A stretch of DNA of 64,000 bases from Sporocytophaga myxococcoides DSM 11118 (GTDB lineage Bacteria > Bacteroidota > Bacteroidia > Cytophagales > Cytophagaceae): the NCBI RefSeq assembly GCF_000426725.1, contig NZ_AUFX01000010.1, positions 247,713-311,712 of the forward strand. The letters run 5' to 3'. Position numbers and translations under genes: made by a program. Below, in pieces: positions 8,988 through 17,559 of the stretch. The notes below the pieces were generated by a model. The model saw nothing but the letters and a program-made list of their open reading frames with translations. It searched no databases and was not told the DNA's origin. How positions within the stretch are numbered: the stretch's first letter is position 1; each line of letters begins with the position of its first letter.

Positions 8988-9434
8988 TCAGACTTTGGAA
9001 GGCACTTCAACTCCTATTTGCTTAAGAAAACCTGGTATTCCACCTCCTGGAACTTTTTCAACAGTTACGGTAAGAATCTTATCTCCCTTGAAAGTGAGTG
9101 TCAAATTCTCTTTAGGGTTAAATAACACTTTGTTTGTAGGTTGAATAGCAGGTTGCCCTTTTATAAAGCTAGGCATTTCTTTTGTAAAAGTACCTCCAAC
9201 CTTAGCTGTACAATTCACCACATTTCCGCTTTCGATTATATCAGAAAGGTTAAATTTAAAATCAGGAAGTCCGGTTGAAAGTTGTTTATGAAAAGCCAAC
9301 CAATCATCACTTCCCATAGGCTGCGGAGGAGCACCTACTATTTTAAAATCAGGTGCCAAAAAGCTTTTGGCTTTTGTATAATCACCTTTCTCAATCGTTG
9401 TAAATAAATTTTTCACAATTTCTATCTTTTCCAT
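8988..9434 (-). CDS. NTF2/SnoaL-like domain protein
   Basis: A 148-residue cytoplasmic protein with an NTF2-like fold: the N-terminal helix EIVKNLFTTIEKGDYTKAKS, then FLAPDFKIVGAPPQPMGSDD and FNLSDIIESGNVVNCTAKV. SnoaL-like proteins are small polyketide cyclases, isomerases or ligand-binding proteins; no specific activity can be given. It has no close operon partner. Confidence 0.78.
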   Translation of the reverse strand: MEKIEIVKNLFTTIEKGDYTKAKSFLAPDFKIVGAPPQPMGSDDWLAFHKQLSTGLPDFKFNLSDIIESGNVVNCTAKVGGTFTKEMPSFIKGQPAIQPTNKVLFNPKENLTLTFKGDKILTVTVEKVPGGGIPGFLKQIGVEVPSKV

Positions 9435-9634
9435 ATTATGGATGTTTTTTTAAAAAAAACGACTTAGAAATATGAATTGTTGATGATTTGGAATACCTCA
9501 AGATCTTAAGGAATCATCAATACTTCCTTAAGGGAGAATCATTTGGGGTACAAACAAATATTTGTTTTGTAAAAAAATAAATATATAAAAATGAGAAAAA
9601 ACATATACCGGAATATTGAGAAGAGATTACCACA

Positions 9635-10834
9635 CTAGCTTCCTGCTTGTGAAACAGACCTGGATAAATCTTCCTGATTTACATACAATTCATTTCGAAG
9701 GTAAATGGTAATAGTTGTTCCTATATATTCTTTACTATCAAGTAATATCTCACCATTAAGGTGCTTGATGATATGACTCACTAGATATAACCCAAGTCCG
9801 CTTCCATTAGATTTTTCAGTTCCCCTGAAAAACATCTTGAATACATTTAGCTGAACTTCCTCTGGGATACCGATACCGTTATCCGAAATCACAATCTTAA
9901 CCTTATCTTGAACCTCTGAAATCAATATTTTAATAAATGGCTTCTTAACACCTTCACTCCTATATTTGATAGCATTATCTAAAAGATTATGAAAGAGAGT
10001 GGTCAGTAAAGGTTTATTGCTTACAAATTTACTTTTAACAGAAATATCTTTTTCAAATGTTATATGCTCATATCCATTAATATTTTCAAGTGATTTAATT
10101 GCCTCGCTAACTAACTTTTCAAATGCTACAGGTGTATTGATCTTTTCTTCTTTGCGGATGCTTATTGTGTCTACCAGTGCCTTTAATATGTCATCCAGGC
10201 TTTCAGCCTGAAGACCTATACGGTCATAAAATTCTTTAACTGAAGCAGGATCTTCTATATTCGTAATGTTCATCAATCCAAGAATCCTTGCTATTGGCCC
10301 TCTAATATCATGAGACAACTTATAGATAAATGTCTCGAGCTCATTAAATGCATAAAAATTTTCAATTGATACTGAAGTAATATCGGCAAGAGCTTGTAAC
10401 AGACGAACCTGTTCCGAAGAAGGTGAACATTGATTGGCCCAATAATTACCTATGGCTCCTATTGGATTAACCGTTCTGATGGGAACCATTACAAGACTCC
10501 GGACAAAAGTTGGTTTATAAAGTTCAAGGGGAATGCGATTGTCCGAATAAATATCTTCAATCACTATTGGTCTACGATGCATCATTACCATTCCACTTAT
10601 ACAGGATGACATAGGAAATCGCTGGCCTTTCCACAATGGACTTATAGCATCTTCATCTGCATAATAGCATAAGTCATGCTCTCTTAAAATGAAAGTAGCT
10701 CCGTCTGCTCCTGTTAGCTGTCTTGCTGTTTTTCGCACAACAGACATGATTGAATTAAGATCTCGTGCTAATGATAATTGTTGTACTGTATCTACCAATA
10801 ATTGTAATTGTTCCCCAGTCATTTTACCAATCAT
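9635..10834 (-). CDS. GAF-domain sensor histidine kinase
   Basis: About 399 residues from the ATG at 10834; a TTG at 10873 would add 13. There is no membrane segment, so it is a soluble sensor. A GAF domain (about 20-160) is followed by a dimerisation helix with the phospho-accepting His175 in FIYKLSHDIRGPIARIL, then an HATPase domain with DNAIKY, VISDNGIGIPEE and GSGLGLYLVSHI. It should phosphorylate a response regulator, but none is encoded beside it. Similar orphan GAF kinases are frequent in Bacteroidota. Confidence 0.88.
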   Translation of the reverse strand: MIGKMTGEQLQLLVDTVQQLSLARDLNSIMSVVRKTARQLTGADGATFILREHDLCYYADEDAISPLWKGQRFPMSSCISGMVMMHRRPIVIEDIYSDNRIPLELYKPTFVRSLVMVPIRTVNPIGAIGNYWANQCSPSSEQVRLLQALADITSVSIENFYAFNELETFIYKLSHDIRGPIARILGLMNITNIEDPASVKEFYDRIGLQAESLDDILKALVDTISIRKEEKINTPVAFEKLVSEAIKSLENINGYEHITFEKDISVKSKFVSNKPLLTTLFHNLLDNAIKYRSEGVKKPFIKILISEVQDKVKIVISDNGIGIPEEVQLNVFKMFFRGTEKSNGSGLGLYLVSHIIKHLNGEILLDSKEYIGTTITIYLRNELYVNQEDLSRSVSQAGS

Positions 10835-11390
10835 TTTAGAAAAAAAACCAAAATCATTATCTGAAGAAAACAAAAATTACGAATAAATCAAAAGGCCAAC
10901 ACCCAAAAAACATCGACAGAACAATAAATCATACAAACGAACAAATATAATCTCCCTAATATTGTTATATTTTTATCATTCTTACTCCGTAAAAATCCTT
11001 AGGAAAATTTCCTCTTAATTACCTAATTGGCAGGTGTTTATTAAGGAAGATAAATTAAATTAAATATACTAACCTCTATGTCCATTTCATGGCCCATTCT
11101 CAATATCTGATACTTTACCAAACTTAATTTTACTTATAATTTAAAGCTACTACCCAGAATCGTTAGATACTGATCAAACTTCTGATTACATATACTTAGT
11201 TTGTCAATGTTCTTGTTCTTAAAGTCATTCTTTCAAATTATCAAACATAACAAAACGAGACTAGTTAAGTCCTGAGAACCATGTTTCTTGAGAATCAGTA
11301 AAAAATTGACCAAACTTAACTTCTGATTTAATAGAATTTATATATTTTTGAAAACTAACAATGAAGGGACGATTAGAGATTAAATAAATT
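10835..11390. other. Intergenic region, about 550 bases
   Basis: AT-rich and non-coding as far as I can see. A short motif recurs in three degenerate forms: ACCAAACTTAATTTTAC near 11118, ATCAAACTTCTGATTAC near 11173 and ACCAAACTTAACTTCTGAT near 11309. It could be a regulator site upstream of the porin gene, but the match is loose. Confidence 0.4.
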
Positions 11391-12911
11391 ATGTCAACTT
11401 TTAAGACTGCTTTAAGGCTGAATGTATTTGCATGCCAAGGAATTATTTTTTTATTGTTATTGCTATCTGCTTTCATTTCAGAGGCTCAAGACTCAACTCA
11501 AGTACAAAAGGATACTACAGCTAAGAAATCTTACTATGTAGAAGCGGGTTCATACGGAACTAAAAGGGACCCAACTCCTCCGGAATATACCCGGCAGTTT
11601 AATAAAACAGGAATCAAAGGAGTTGAAAAAATAAGTTGGCTTGATGTAGGTCTGGATAACAGAACTCGTTTTGAATATAGACAAGATGATATAAGAAGAC
11701 CATTTCTTGCAACCGATTATCCTATTCTTTTCAGGACTCGCGCATATGTTGGCATAAAGGATGTATTGGATCCATTCAGGTTTGCTTTTGAGATGAGCGA
11801 TGCATTCAGAGTGCACAGTAAATTCCCCCGGGATAACAGGGATTTTAACAGAGTTGAGCCTATTTCAATATATGCTGAATTACATTTTAAAAAAGCCTTA
11901 GGAAAAGATCCATACGGAAACAACAGACCCGCATTTATACGATTCGGAAGACAGAATTTTGAATTTTTGGATAGGAGATTGATTGGCTCAAACCAATGGC
12001 GCAATACCACCAATACATTTACTGGTTTTAGAGCTGCATTAGGACAAGATAAAAACGACTGGCAGATAGATTTGCTTGCATTAAAGCCATTAGTAAGGCT
12101 TATGACCGAACTAGATACTGCGGATCATCAAACTCAATTTGGAGCTGCAATATTTCACTGGAGAAAATGGTCGAAAATTATCACAATCGAACCATATTTA
12201 CTGTATTTAAGACAAAAACCTAACTCTCAGGATACGATTCGCGATCGCCGCATTTATAACATTGGAACAAGGGTTTATGGATGGGTGACAAAGGAAATAA
12301 ATTACGATGTATCTTACAACCAACAATTAGGTACAGATAACCATAAAAAGCAAAGAGCATACGCAATTACTGCTGAAATCGGATATAAATTTCAATATGG
12401 ATGGAAACCCCGATTCAGTTTATTTTATGGCTATGCAAGCGGGGACAGATATCCGAATGACGATGTAAATAACAGGTTTGAACGCTTCTATGGATTTGCA
12501 AGACCTTGGTCTGCCGATGACTATGTTGTTATGGAAAATATAATCGCGCCAAAGGCAAGAGTTGAGTTTGAACCGGGAAAAAAATTAAAGTTTGATTTTT
12601 CTTACAGCTTCTATTGGCTTGCCAGCAGGACAGACAGATTCAATAACTTATTCAACGTTCCAACTAACCCAGATGCTCCTAACCGTGATAAAACAGGGCA
12701 GAGCGGAGTATACCTGGGGCACGGTCCGGATGGGCGTGTAAGGTTTGAGGTTCTAAAATTTATCAAAACTGCAATAGGATACTCTCATTATTATAACGGA
12801 ACCTTCGTTAAAAACCGGCAAGTGGTTGCCTACAATAATTCAACATTGGGATCAAATTTCTTTTACATAGAAACCATGGTAAACTTCTTTGACATCTTCA
12901 AGAAGTGGTGA
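11391..12911 (+). CDS. Alginate-export-family outer-membrane porin
   Basis: A 506-residue protein with a long signal peptide ending near FISEAQ (about residue 33) and a mature part made of alternating beta strands, ending in aromatic Trp. It matches the alginate export (AlgE-like) porin family: WLDVGLDNRTRFEYRQDD, PILFRTRAYVGIKDVLDPF and AFIRFGRQNFEFLDRRLIG, with TGFRAALG further on. In Bacteroidota these barrels are often found without alginate genes, so the transported compound is unknown. It is a single gene with a strong terminator. Confidence 0.85.
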   Translation: MSTFKTALRLNVFACQGIIFLLLLLSAFISEAQDSTQVQKDTTAKKSYYVEAGSYGTKRDPTPPEYTRQFNKTGIKGVEKISWLDVGLDNRTRFEYRQDDIRRPFLATDYPILFRTRAYVGIKDVLDPFRFAFEMSDAFRVHSKFPRDNRDFNRVEPISIYAELHFKKALGKDPYGNNRPAFIRFGRQNFEFLDRRLIGSNQWRNTTNTFTGFRAALGQDKNDWQIDLLALKPLVRLMTELDTADHQTQFGAAIFHWRKWSKIITIEPYLLYLRQKPNSQDTIRDRRIYNIGTRVYGWVTKEINYDVSYNQQLGTDNHKKQRAYAITAEIGYKFQYGWKPRFSLFYGYASGDRYPNDDVNNRFERFYGFARPWSADDYVVMENIIAPKARVEFEPGKKLKFDFSYSFYWLASRTDRFNNLFNVPTNPDAPNRDKTGQSGVYLGHGPDGRVRFEVLKFIKTAIGYSHYYNGTFVKNRQVVAYNNSTLGSNFFYIETMVNFFDIFKKW

Positions 12912-12924
12912 TATTTCTATCTTT

Positions 12925-12963
12925 ATTCGTCATCAAAGTACTACTATTGTTTTGATGACGAAT
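12925..12963 (+). terminator. Terminator of the porin gene
   Basis: A perfect 13-bp stem (ATTCGTCATCAAA with TTTGATGACGAAT) and a 13-base loop, starting 13 bases after the stop codon at 12911. Confidence 0.75.
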
Positions 12964-13227
12964 TATTACTTTTAATGCATACACCTCATTTCTTTACAGA
13001 ATGTCAATGTTAAGAACTGTAAGAACAAATTATATTGTAACCGCCCTCCCTCTCTTAACCGCTAATTACCAACCCACTCGCTCGAAACACTCTTAGTCTT
13101 AAAATTCAATTCATTTTATAAAATAAGTTATATTTGCACTCACCTAATTGGCGAAATTACGTATAACGTTTCACTACTTAGATTAAAAGAGTTTTTTGAT
13201 CTGAATTAACACCAATCCCTAATACAT

Positions 13228-13971
13228 ATGATAAAAAAATTAAGTCTACTTTTCTTAATCGCTGGAAGCATCTTCATGACTTCTTGTGAAGACCTTGGCA
13301 TAGATCCTTCTCTATCTCAGGACGAGGTCGTTGAAGGCTTAAAAGAGGCCTTGAGAGTAGGAACAGATACCTCTGTGACCATGCTAAACAAAACAGATGG
13401 ATACTTCAAAGATCAGGCAGTTAAAATATTACTTCCTCCTGAAATTCTAATGATACAGAACAATCTTAATGCACTGGGTATATCTGCAGTCACTCAGCCT
13501 CTAATCGACCAATTAGTTTTAAAGATTAACAGATCAGCTGAAGATGCAGCTTCAGAAGCAAAACCTATTTTTGTCAATGCAATCACCAACATGACAATTA
13601 CGGATGGTTTAAGCATATTGAATGGAAGTGATTCTTCTGCCACATCATATTTGAGAACAAATACTTATTCCGATTTAAAAGGTCTCTTTGCTCCAAAAAT
13701 TGATAACTCTTTAAATAAACCTCTTGTAGGGAATGTTTCGGCGGCTTCTACTTACAAGCAAATTGTAGACAAATACAATGAAGCTGCTAATTTATATAAT
13801 CAAATTCCGTTTGGAACTAAGTACAATATTGTTAATCCATCTTTAGGTGACTATGTTACAGGCAAGGCCCTATCAGGCTTATTTATTAAGGTTGCAGATG
13901 AAGAAAAAGCTATAAGAACAGATCCTGTAGCACGAGTGACAGACATTCTGAAGAAAGTATTCACCAAATAG
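13228..13971 (+). CDS. DUF4197 lipoprotein
   Basis: A 247-residue protein with a lipobox (FMTSC, Cys near residue 20) and the DUF4197 core: LSQDEVVEGLKEALRVGTD, then VKILLPPEI, DAASEAKPIFVNAITNMTI and ATSYLRTNTYSDL. Family members are exported helical proteins of unknown function, common in Proteobacteria and Bacteroidota. A TATATTTG at 13129-13136 resembles the Bacteroidota -7 element and would give a leader of roughly 85 bases. A hairpin with a T run follows the gene (about 13988-14022). Confidence 0.85.
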   Translation: MIKKLSLLFLIAGSIFMTSCEDLGIDPSLSQDEVVEGLKEALRVGTDTSVTMLNKTDGYFKDQAVKILLPPEILMIQNNLNALGISAVTQPLIDQLVLKINRSAEDAASEAKPIFVNAITNMTITDGLSILNGSDSSATSYLRTNTYSDLKGLFAPKIDNSLNKPLVGNVSAASTYKQIVDKYNEAANLYNQIPFGTKYNIVNPSLGDYVTGKALSGLFIKVADEEKAIRTDPVARVTDILKKVFTK

Positions 13972-13989
13972 ATATTTCTTTTCTAAATA

Positions 13990-14022
13990 AAAAAACCTGA
14001 AGAGTTATCTTCAGTTTTTTTT
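13990..14022 (+). terminator. Terminator after the DUF4197 gene
   Basis: An A-rich arm with CTGAAGA, a GTTA loop, then TCTTCAG and a long T tract, about 20 bases after the stop codon. Confidence 0.75.
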
Positions 14023-14086
14023 ATTATATTCAATATCAGAAGACCTCGCTATGCTTCGAAAACTGTCAGTTTGTTAATCTCCAATC

Positions 14087-15229
14087 TTAATTTACCTCTT
14101 TGCCTATCCGATTAAAGGTCTTTCCCCAGTATAGATACATAGCTTTTCCTTTCAATAGTTCTTCTGGAAGTAGCCCCCAATATCTTGAGTCAAGGGAGTT
14201 ATGCCTGTTATCCCCCATCATGAAAAAGTAATTTTCTTTAAATTCATATGAATTTATCAGGGCTCCATTTACTATAAGTCCATCATCTAACCTTTCTACA
14301 GTTCCATTTTCATACTCAATACATTTTAAGTATAGATCAATAGTTTCCTTTGTTATCCAAATCTTATCACCTCTTTTCGGTATATATATTGGACCAAAAA
14401 AATCCACATTCCAATTAAAGTTTTCGGATTGTGGATATATTCTATTCTCGGCTTCTCCTTGCGGAGTGAGTGCTAGAGAAAATTCCTTGATAAATGTAGA
14501 TTGTTTAAAACCATCAGCCTGCTTATCATCCAAAAGAAAGATATACTTATTCTGAGATACATGGTAATAATCGTCTTTATCAATATCGTATTTGTCCAGA
14601 AGGGCTGCATTGATTTCTGAGCCATCGGTGACAATATAGTACCTCAACTTAATTGAAACATCTTCCAATCTGCCTCCATTAATAAAAACATTACTGTTTT
14701 TTATTTGCAGATTTTCACCAGGCAAACCTATACATCTCTGAATATAATAAGTTTTTAAATCATCCGGAAATAAAAACACTGCCACATCTTTCCGGTTGAT
14801 TGATTTTGTATTCCTGACAGCAACTCTATCACCAACCTGTAATGCTGGTTCCATCTGAGGAGTCGGTATAACCATTAGATTTATAGGCAACATATCCCTT
14901 TTCCCTATTATAATGGAATCAATAAAGACTATATGTAAAATAAATATAATAACATAGACATACCATTTATCATATTTTGTCTTCTCATACACTCTGTCCT
15001 TTCTAACATCAGTGTAGCCCGATAGAATTAGATAAAAATAGTAGCAAACTACTAAAGTCATTGAAAAAAGAAATAGAAAAAAATTATAAGCTATTGAGCG
15101 TCCAGTGATAGCTACAATAAGGCCTAAAATATAAAGCAATAATCCCTTCCTTAACTTTCTGCCATAACAATTTCCTAACCCGGGTACTAGAATATTCAAT
15201 ACCAAACCTAACCACTTATTTTTTTTCAT
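14087..15229 (-). CDS. Signal peptidase I homologue lacking both catalytic residues
   Basis: A 380-residue membrane protein from the ATG at 15229; the longer frame needs a TTG. The N-terminal 70 residues are hydrophobic and TM2-like (LGLVLNILVPGLGNCYGR), followed by another membrane segment at about 90-110 and the S26 peptidase domain. Box B reads IPTPQMEPALQVGD, with Gln125 where family members have the serine nucleophile. Box D reads YYIQRCIGLPGE, with Gln164 in place of the general-base lysine. Both are CAG codons. Box E (MMGDNRHNSLDSRYWG) is intact, so the fold is probably kept. As it stands it should not cleave signal peptides. It may be a binding or regulatory pseudoprotease, and another functional lepB would have to exist elsewhere. 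Confidence 0.85.
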   Translation of the reverse strand: MKKNKWLGLVLNILVPGLGNCYGRKLRKGLLLYILGLIVAITGRSIAYNFFLFLFSMTLVVCYYFYLILSGYTDVRKDRVYEKTKYDKWYVYVIIFILHIVFIDSIIIGKRDMLPINLMVIPTPQMEPALQVGDRVAVRNTKSINRKDVAVFLFPDDLKTYYIQRCIGLPGENLQIKNSNVFINGGRLEDVSIKLRYYIVTDGSEINAALLDKYDIDKDDYYHVSQNKYIFLLDDKQADGFKQSTFIKEFSLALTPQGEAENRIYPQSENFNWNVDFFGPIYIPKRGDKIWITKETIDLYLKCIEYENGTVERLDDGLIVNGALINSYEFKENYFFMMGDNRHNSLDSRYWGLLPEELLKGKAMYLYWGKTFNRIGKEVN

Positions 15230-15775
15230 ATAATTAAATCTTCTATGCAATTACCCATCTTCATCGGGACTAACTATAAAAAATCATTCTCCAAAAGTTA
15301 TTAAGCTTTAAGAATATTGATATTATAAAATTTACCGAGTGCGGTGTTTTATACAAAGATAAAAAAATATTTGTCACCCTTAACTCCCTCTCTTTTTAGT
15401 AGTTTAATTATAAAATATTATTCACATATATTATTACTCTTGATGAAGCTTTCTAGCAATTATTATTTAAAAAAAATAAAAAAATTTGAATTTATATTTT
15501 AAAAAAGCTTAAAAATAACCGGATTACACATGCAAAAACATGATAAAGGATTTTATGATATTAGTATTCTCTTCTCTTCAATTTGTTATAAACAACTTCC
15601 GATTATACTAAACTTACCGATAACTAGCTGTAGTTGCAAAACACAATTTAAAGTGAGAACAAATTACTATTAGCAATGTTCTTAAATTAGAGAAAGTAAA
15701 CCAATGATAATAAAGCCATTAATGTAATAATTCAGCCTTTATTATTCTTCTCTATTAAATTTAACTATCTAAAAC
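15230..15775. other. Intergenic region, about 550 bases
   Basis: Very AT-rich spacer between the divergent pseudo-signal-peptidase and FAD-oxidoreductase genes. It must hold both promoters. I saw no repeat, RNA gene or coding remnant. Confidence 0.4.
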
Positions 15776-17173
15776 ATGAATATAGATAAATCTTTGATAT
15801 TAGATTTTCAGTCTGGATTAAGAGGTAAACTAATTTTACCAGGTGATGTTGATTATGAGAATGCTCGTAAAGTTTATAACGGAATGATCAGCAAAAAACC
15901 TGCAATGATTGTAATGTGTGCAGACGTAGCTGACGTTATTCACTGTGTAAATTTTGCAAGGGAAAACAATATACTTCTAGCAGTCAGAAGTGGTGGACAT
16001 AATGCGGGAGGATTAGGGATATGCGATAATGGGTTAGTGATTGATCTGTCTCTTCTAAAATATACTAAGATTGATCCTGCAGCTAAAACGGTAATTGTCG
16101 GAGCAGGCTGCACATGGGGAGATGTCGACCATGCTACTCAAATTTTCGGACTTGCCTGCCCTTCAGGGATTATTTCTACAACAGGTGTAGGAGGACTCAC
16201 ACTTGGAGGTGGCATCGGACATCTAACCCGTCACTATGGACTTACTATTGATAATTTATTATCAATAGATCTTGTAAAGGCAGATGGAACTTTTATAACT
16301 GCTGATGAAAAGCAAAACCAGGATTTGTTCTGGGCAATAAGAGGTGGTGGTGGCAATTTTGGAGTAGTTACAGCATTCAAATTTAAATTAAATCCTGTCA
16401 ATGTTGTTTTCGGAGGGCCAGTATTGTGGGACCTGAGTGATGCAGATGAAGTATTGAAATGGTACCGAAAATTTATTTTGCAGGCGCCTGATGAATTAAA
16501 TGGATTTTTTAATTTCATTACTGTTCCTCCTGTAGCACCCTTTCCAGAAAGCCTTCATATGAAAAAAATGTGTGGGATAGTCTGGAATTATACGGGTCCA
16601 TTGGCGAAAGCAGAAGAAATATTCAAGCCTATAAGGAATTTCAGAAAACCAGCTCTTGACCTAACCGGTCCTATGCCTTATGCAGCTTTACAAACCATGT
16701 TTGATGATCTATATCCAACGGGTTATCAATGGTACTGGAGGGCAGATTTCATAAAAGAGATACCTGATGAAGCTGTTGAAATTCATAAAAAATTTGCGGC
16801 AAAGCTTCCAACTTTGCATTCCACAATGCATTTATACCCGATAAATGGTGCAGCATCACGTGTAAGTAAAAAAGATACCGCTTGGACGTTCAGAGATGCA
16901 AACTGGTCTATGGTAATTGTTGGCGTGGACCCTGATCCTTCCAATAAGGAAAAAATCACCAAGTGGACCAAAGAATATTGGGATGCATTGCATCCATATT
17001 CTGCAGGTGCCGCTTATGTTAATTTTATGATGGATGAAGGAGATGACCGTGTTAAAGCTACCTATGGCGATAATTATAAAAAACTTGTGGAAGTAAAAAA
17101 TAAGTATGATCCTGAAAATTTATTCAGGGTAAATCAAAATATAATACCTTCTGTACAGAAAGTAAAGGCCTAA
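15776..17173 (+). CDS. FAD-binding oxidoreductase of the berberine-bridge type
   Basis: A 465-residue protein with an FAD_binding_4 domain and a C-terminal BBE segment. RSGGHNAGG places His75 where family members bind FAD covalently through an 8-alpha-histidyl bond. TTGVGGLTLGGGIGHLTRHY forms the flavin pyrophosphate region. The end, YDPENLFRVNQNI, is the BBE signature. The second, cysteinyl FAD link of bicovalent members is not evident, so it is probably monocovalent. There is no signal peptide. Such enzymes oxidise alcohol groups of sugars or secondary metabolites with oxygen; the substrate is unknown. Confidence 0.88.
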   Translation: MNIDKSLILDFQSGLRGKLILPGDVDYENARKVYNGMISKKPAMIVMCADVADVIHCVNFARENNILLAVRSGGHNAGGLGICDNGLVIDLSLLKYTKIDPAAKTVIVGAGCTWGDVDHATQIFGLACPSGIISTTGVGGLTLGGGIGHLTRHYGLTIDNLLSIDLVKADGTFITADEKQNQDLFWAIRGGGGNFGVVTAFKFKLNPVNVVFGGPVLWDLSDADEVLKWYRKFILQAPDELNGFFNFITVPPVAPFPESLHMKKMCGIVWNYTGPLAKAEEIFKPIRNFRKPALDLTGPMPYAALQTMFDDLYPTGYQWYWRADFIKEIPDEAVEIHKKFAAKLPTLHSTMHLYPINGAASRVSKKDTAWTFRDANWSMVIVGVDPDPSNKEKITKWTKEYWDALHPYSAGAAYVNFMMDEGDDRVKATYGDNYKKLVEVKNKYDPENLFRVNQNIIPSVQKVKA

Positions 17174-17227
17174 GTTTAATAATTGTAAAATAAAATGACT
17201 GTATAGCAATTTTTTACAAAGGTTAAA

Positions 17228-17253
17228 GAAGGTCTCGATACACCGAGACCTTC
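17228..17253 (+). terminator. Terminator of the FAD-oxidoreductase gene
   Basis: A perfect 10-bp stem, GAAGGTCTCG/CGAGACCTTC, with a 6-base loop, about 55 bases after the stop. A T-rich stretch follows. Confidence 0.75.
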
Positions 17254-17559
17254 TATTTTGATTTAGATGAATGTTGTAGCATCCAGAATAACTGATATGC
17301 AAGTCAGTTCTCTTCTTTTTGCTAAGCTCTAAGTAGTCATCAATAATCTATAAGGCATTACACAAATCAAATAAACATATCCAATTTTATATTTTTTAAT
17401 TTCTAACTGATCTTTCAAAGTTTATCGTAGATAAGCCCTCACTTAAAAACAAATCGAAACACAATAAAAAAATCACGACTCTTCTTTTTTTACTAATTAA
17501 ATATCTCGTACTTAATACTTTAATTTATTTTTAATTTTTAAACCGCTAAATCACAGTAC
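17254..17559. other. Intergenic region before the beta-helix gene
   Basis: About 300 AT-rich bases that must contain the promoter of the 1302-residue protein gene. Nothing else is recognised. Confidence 0.4.

Noticed and set aside
10920..11390. Three ATCAAACTT-like motifs as a regulatory array
   Set aside because: Copies are loose and unevenly spaced (55 and 136 bases apart), so they are noted only in the intergenic entry.
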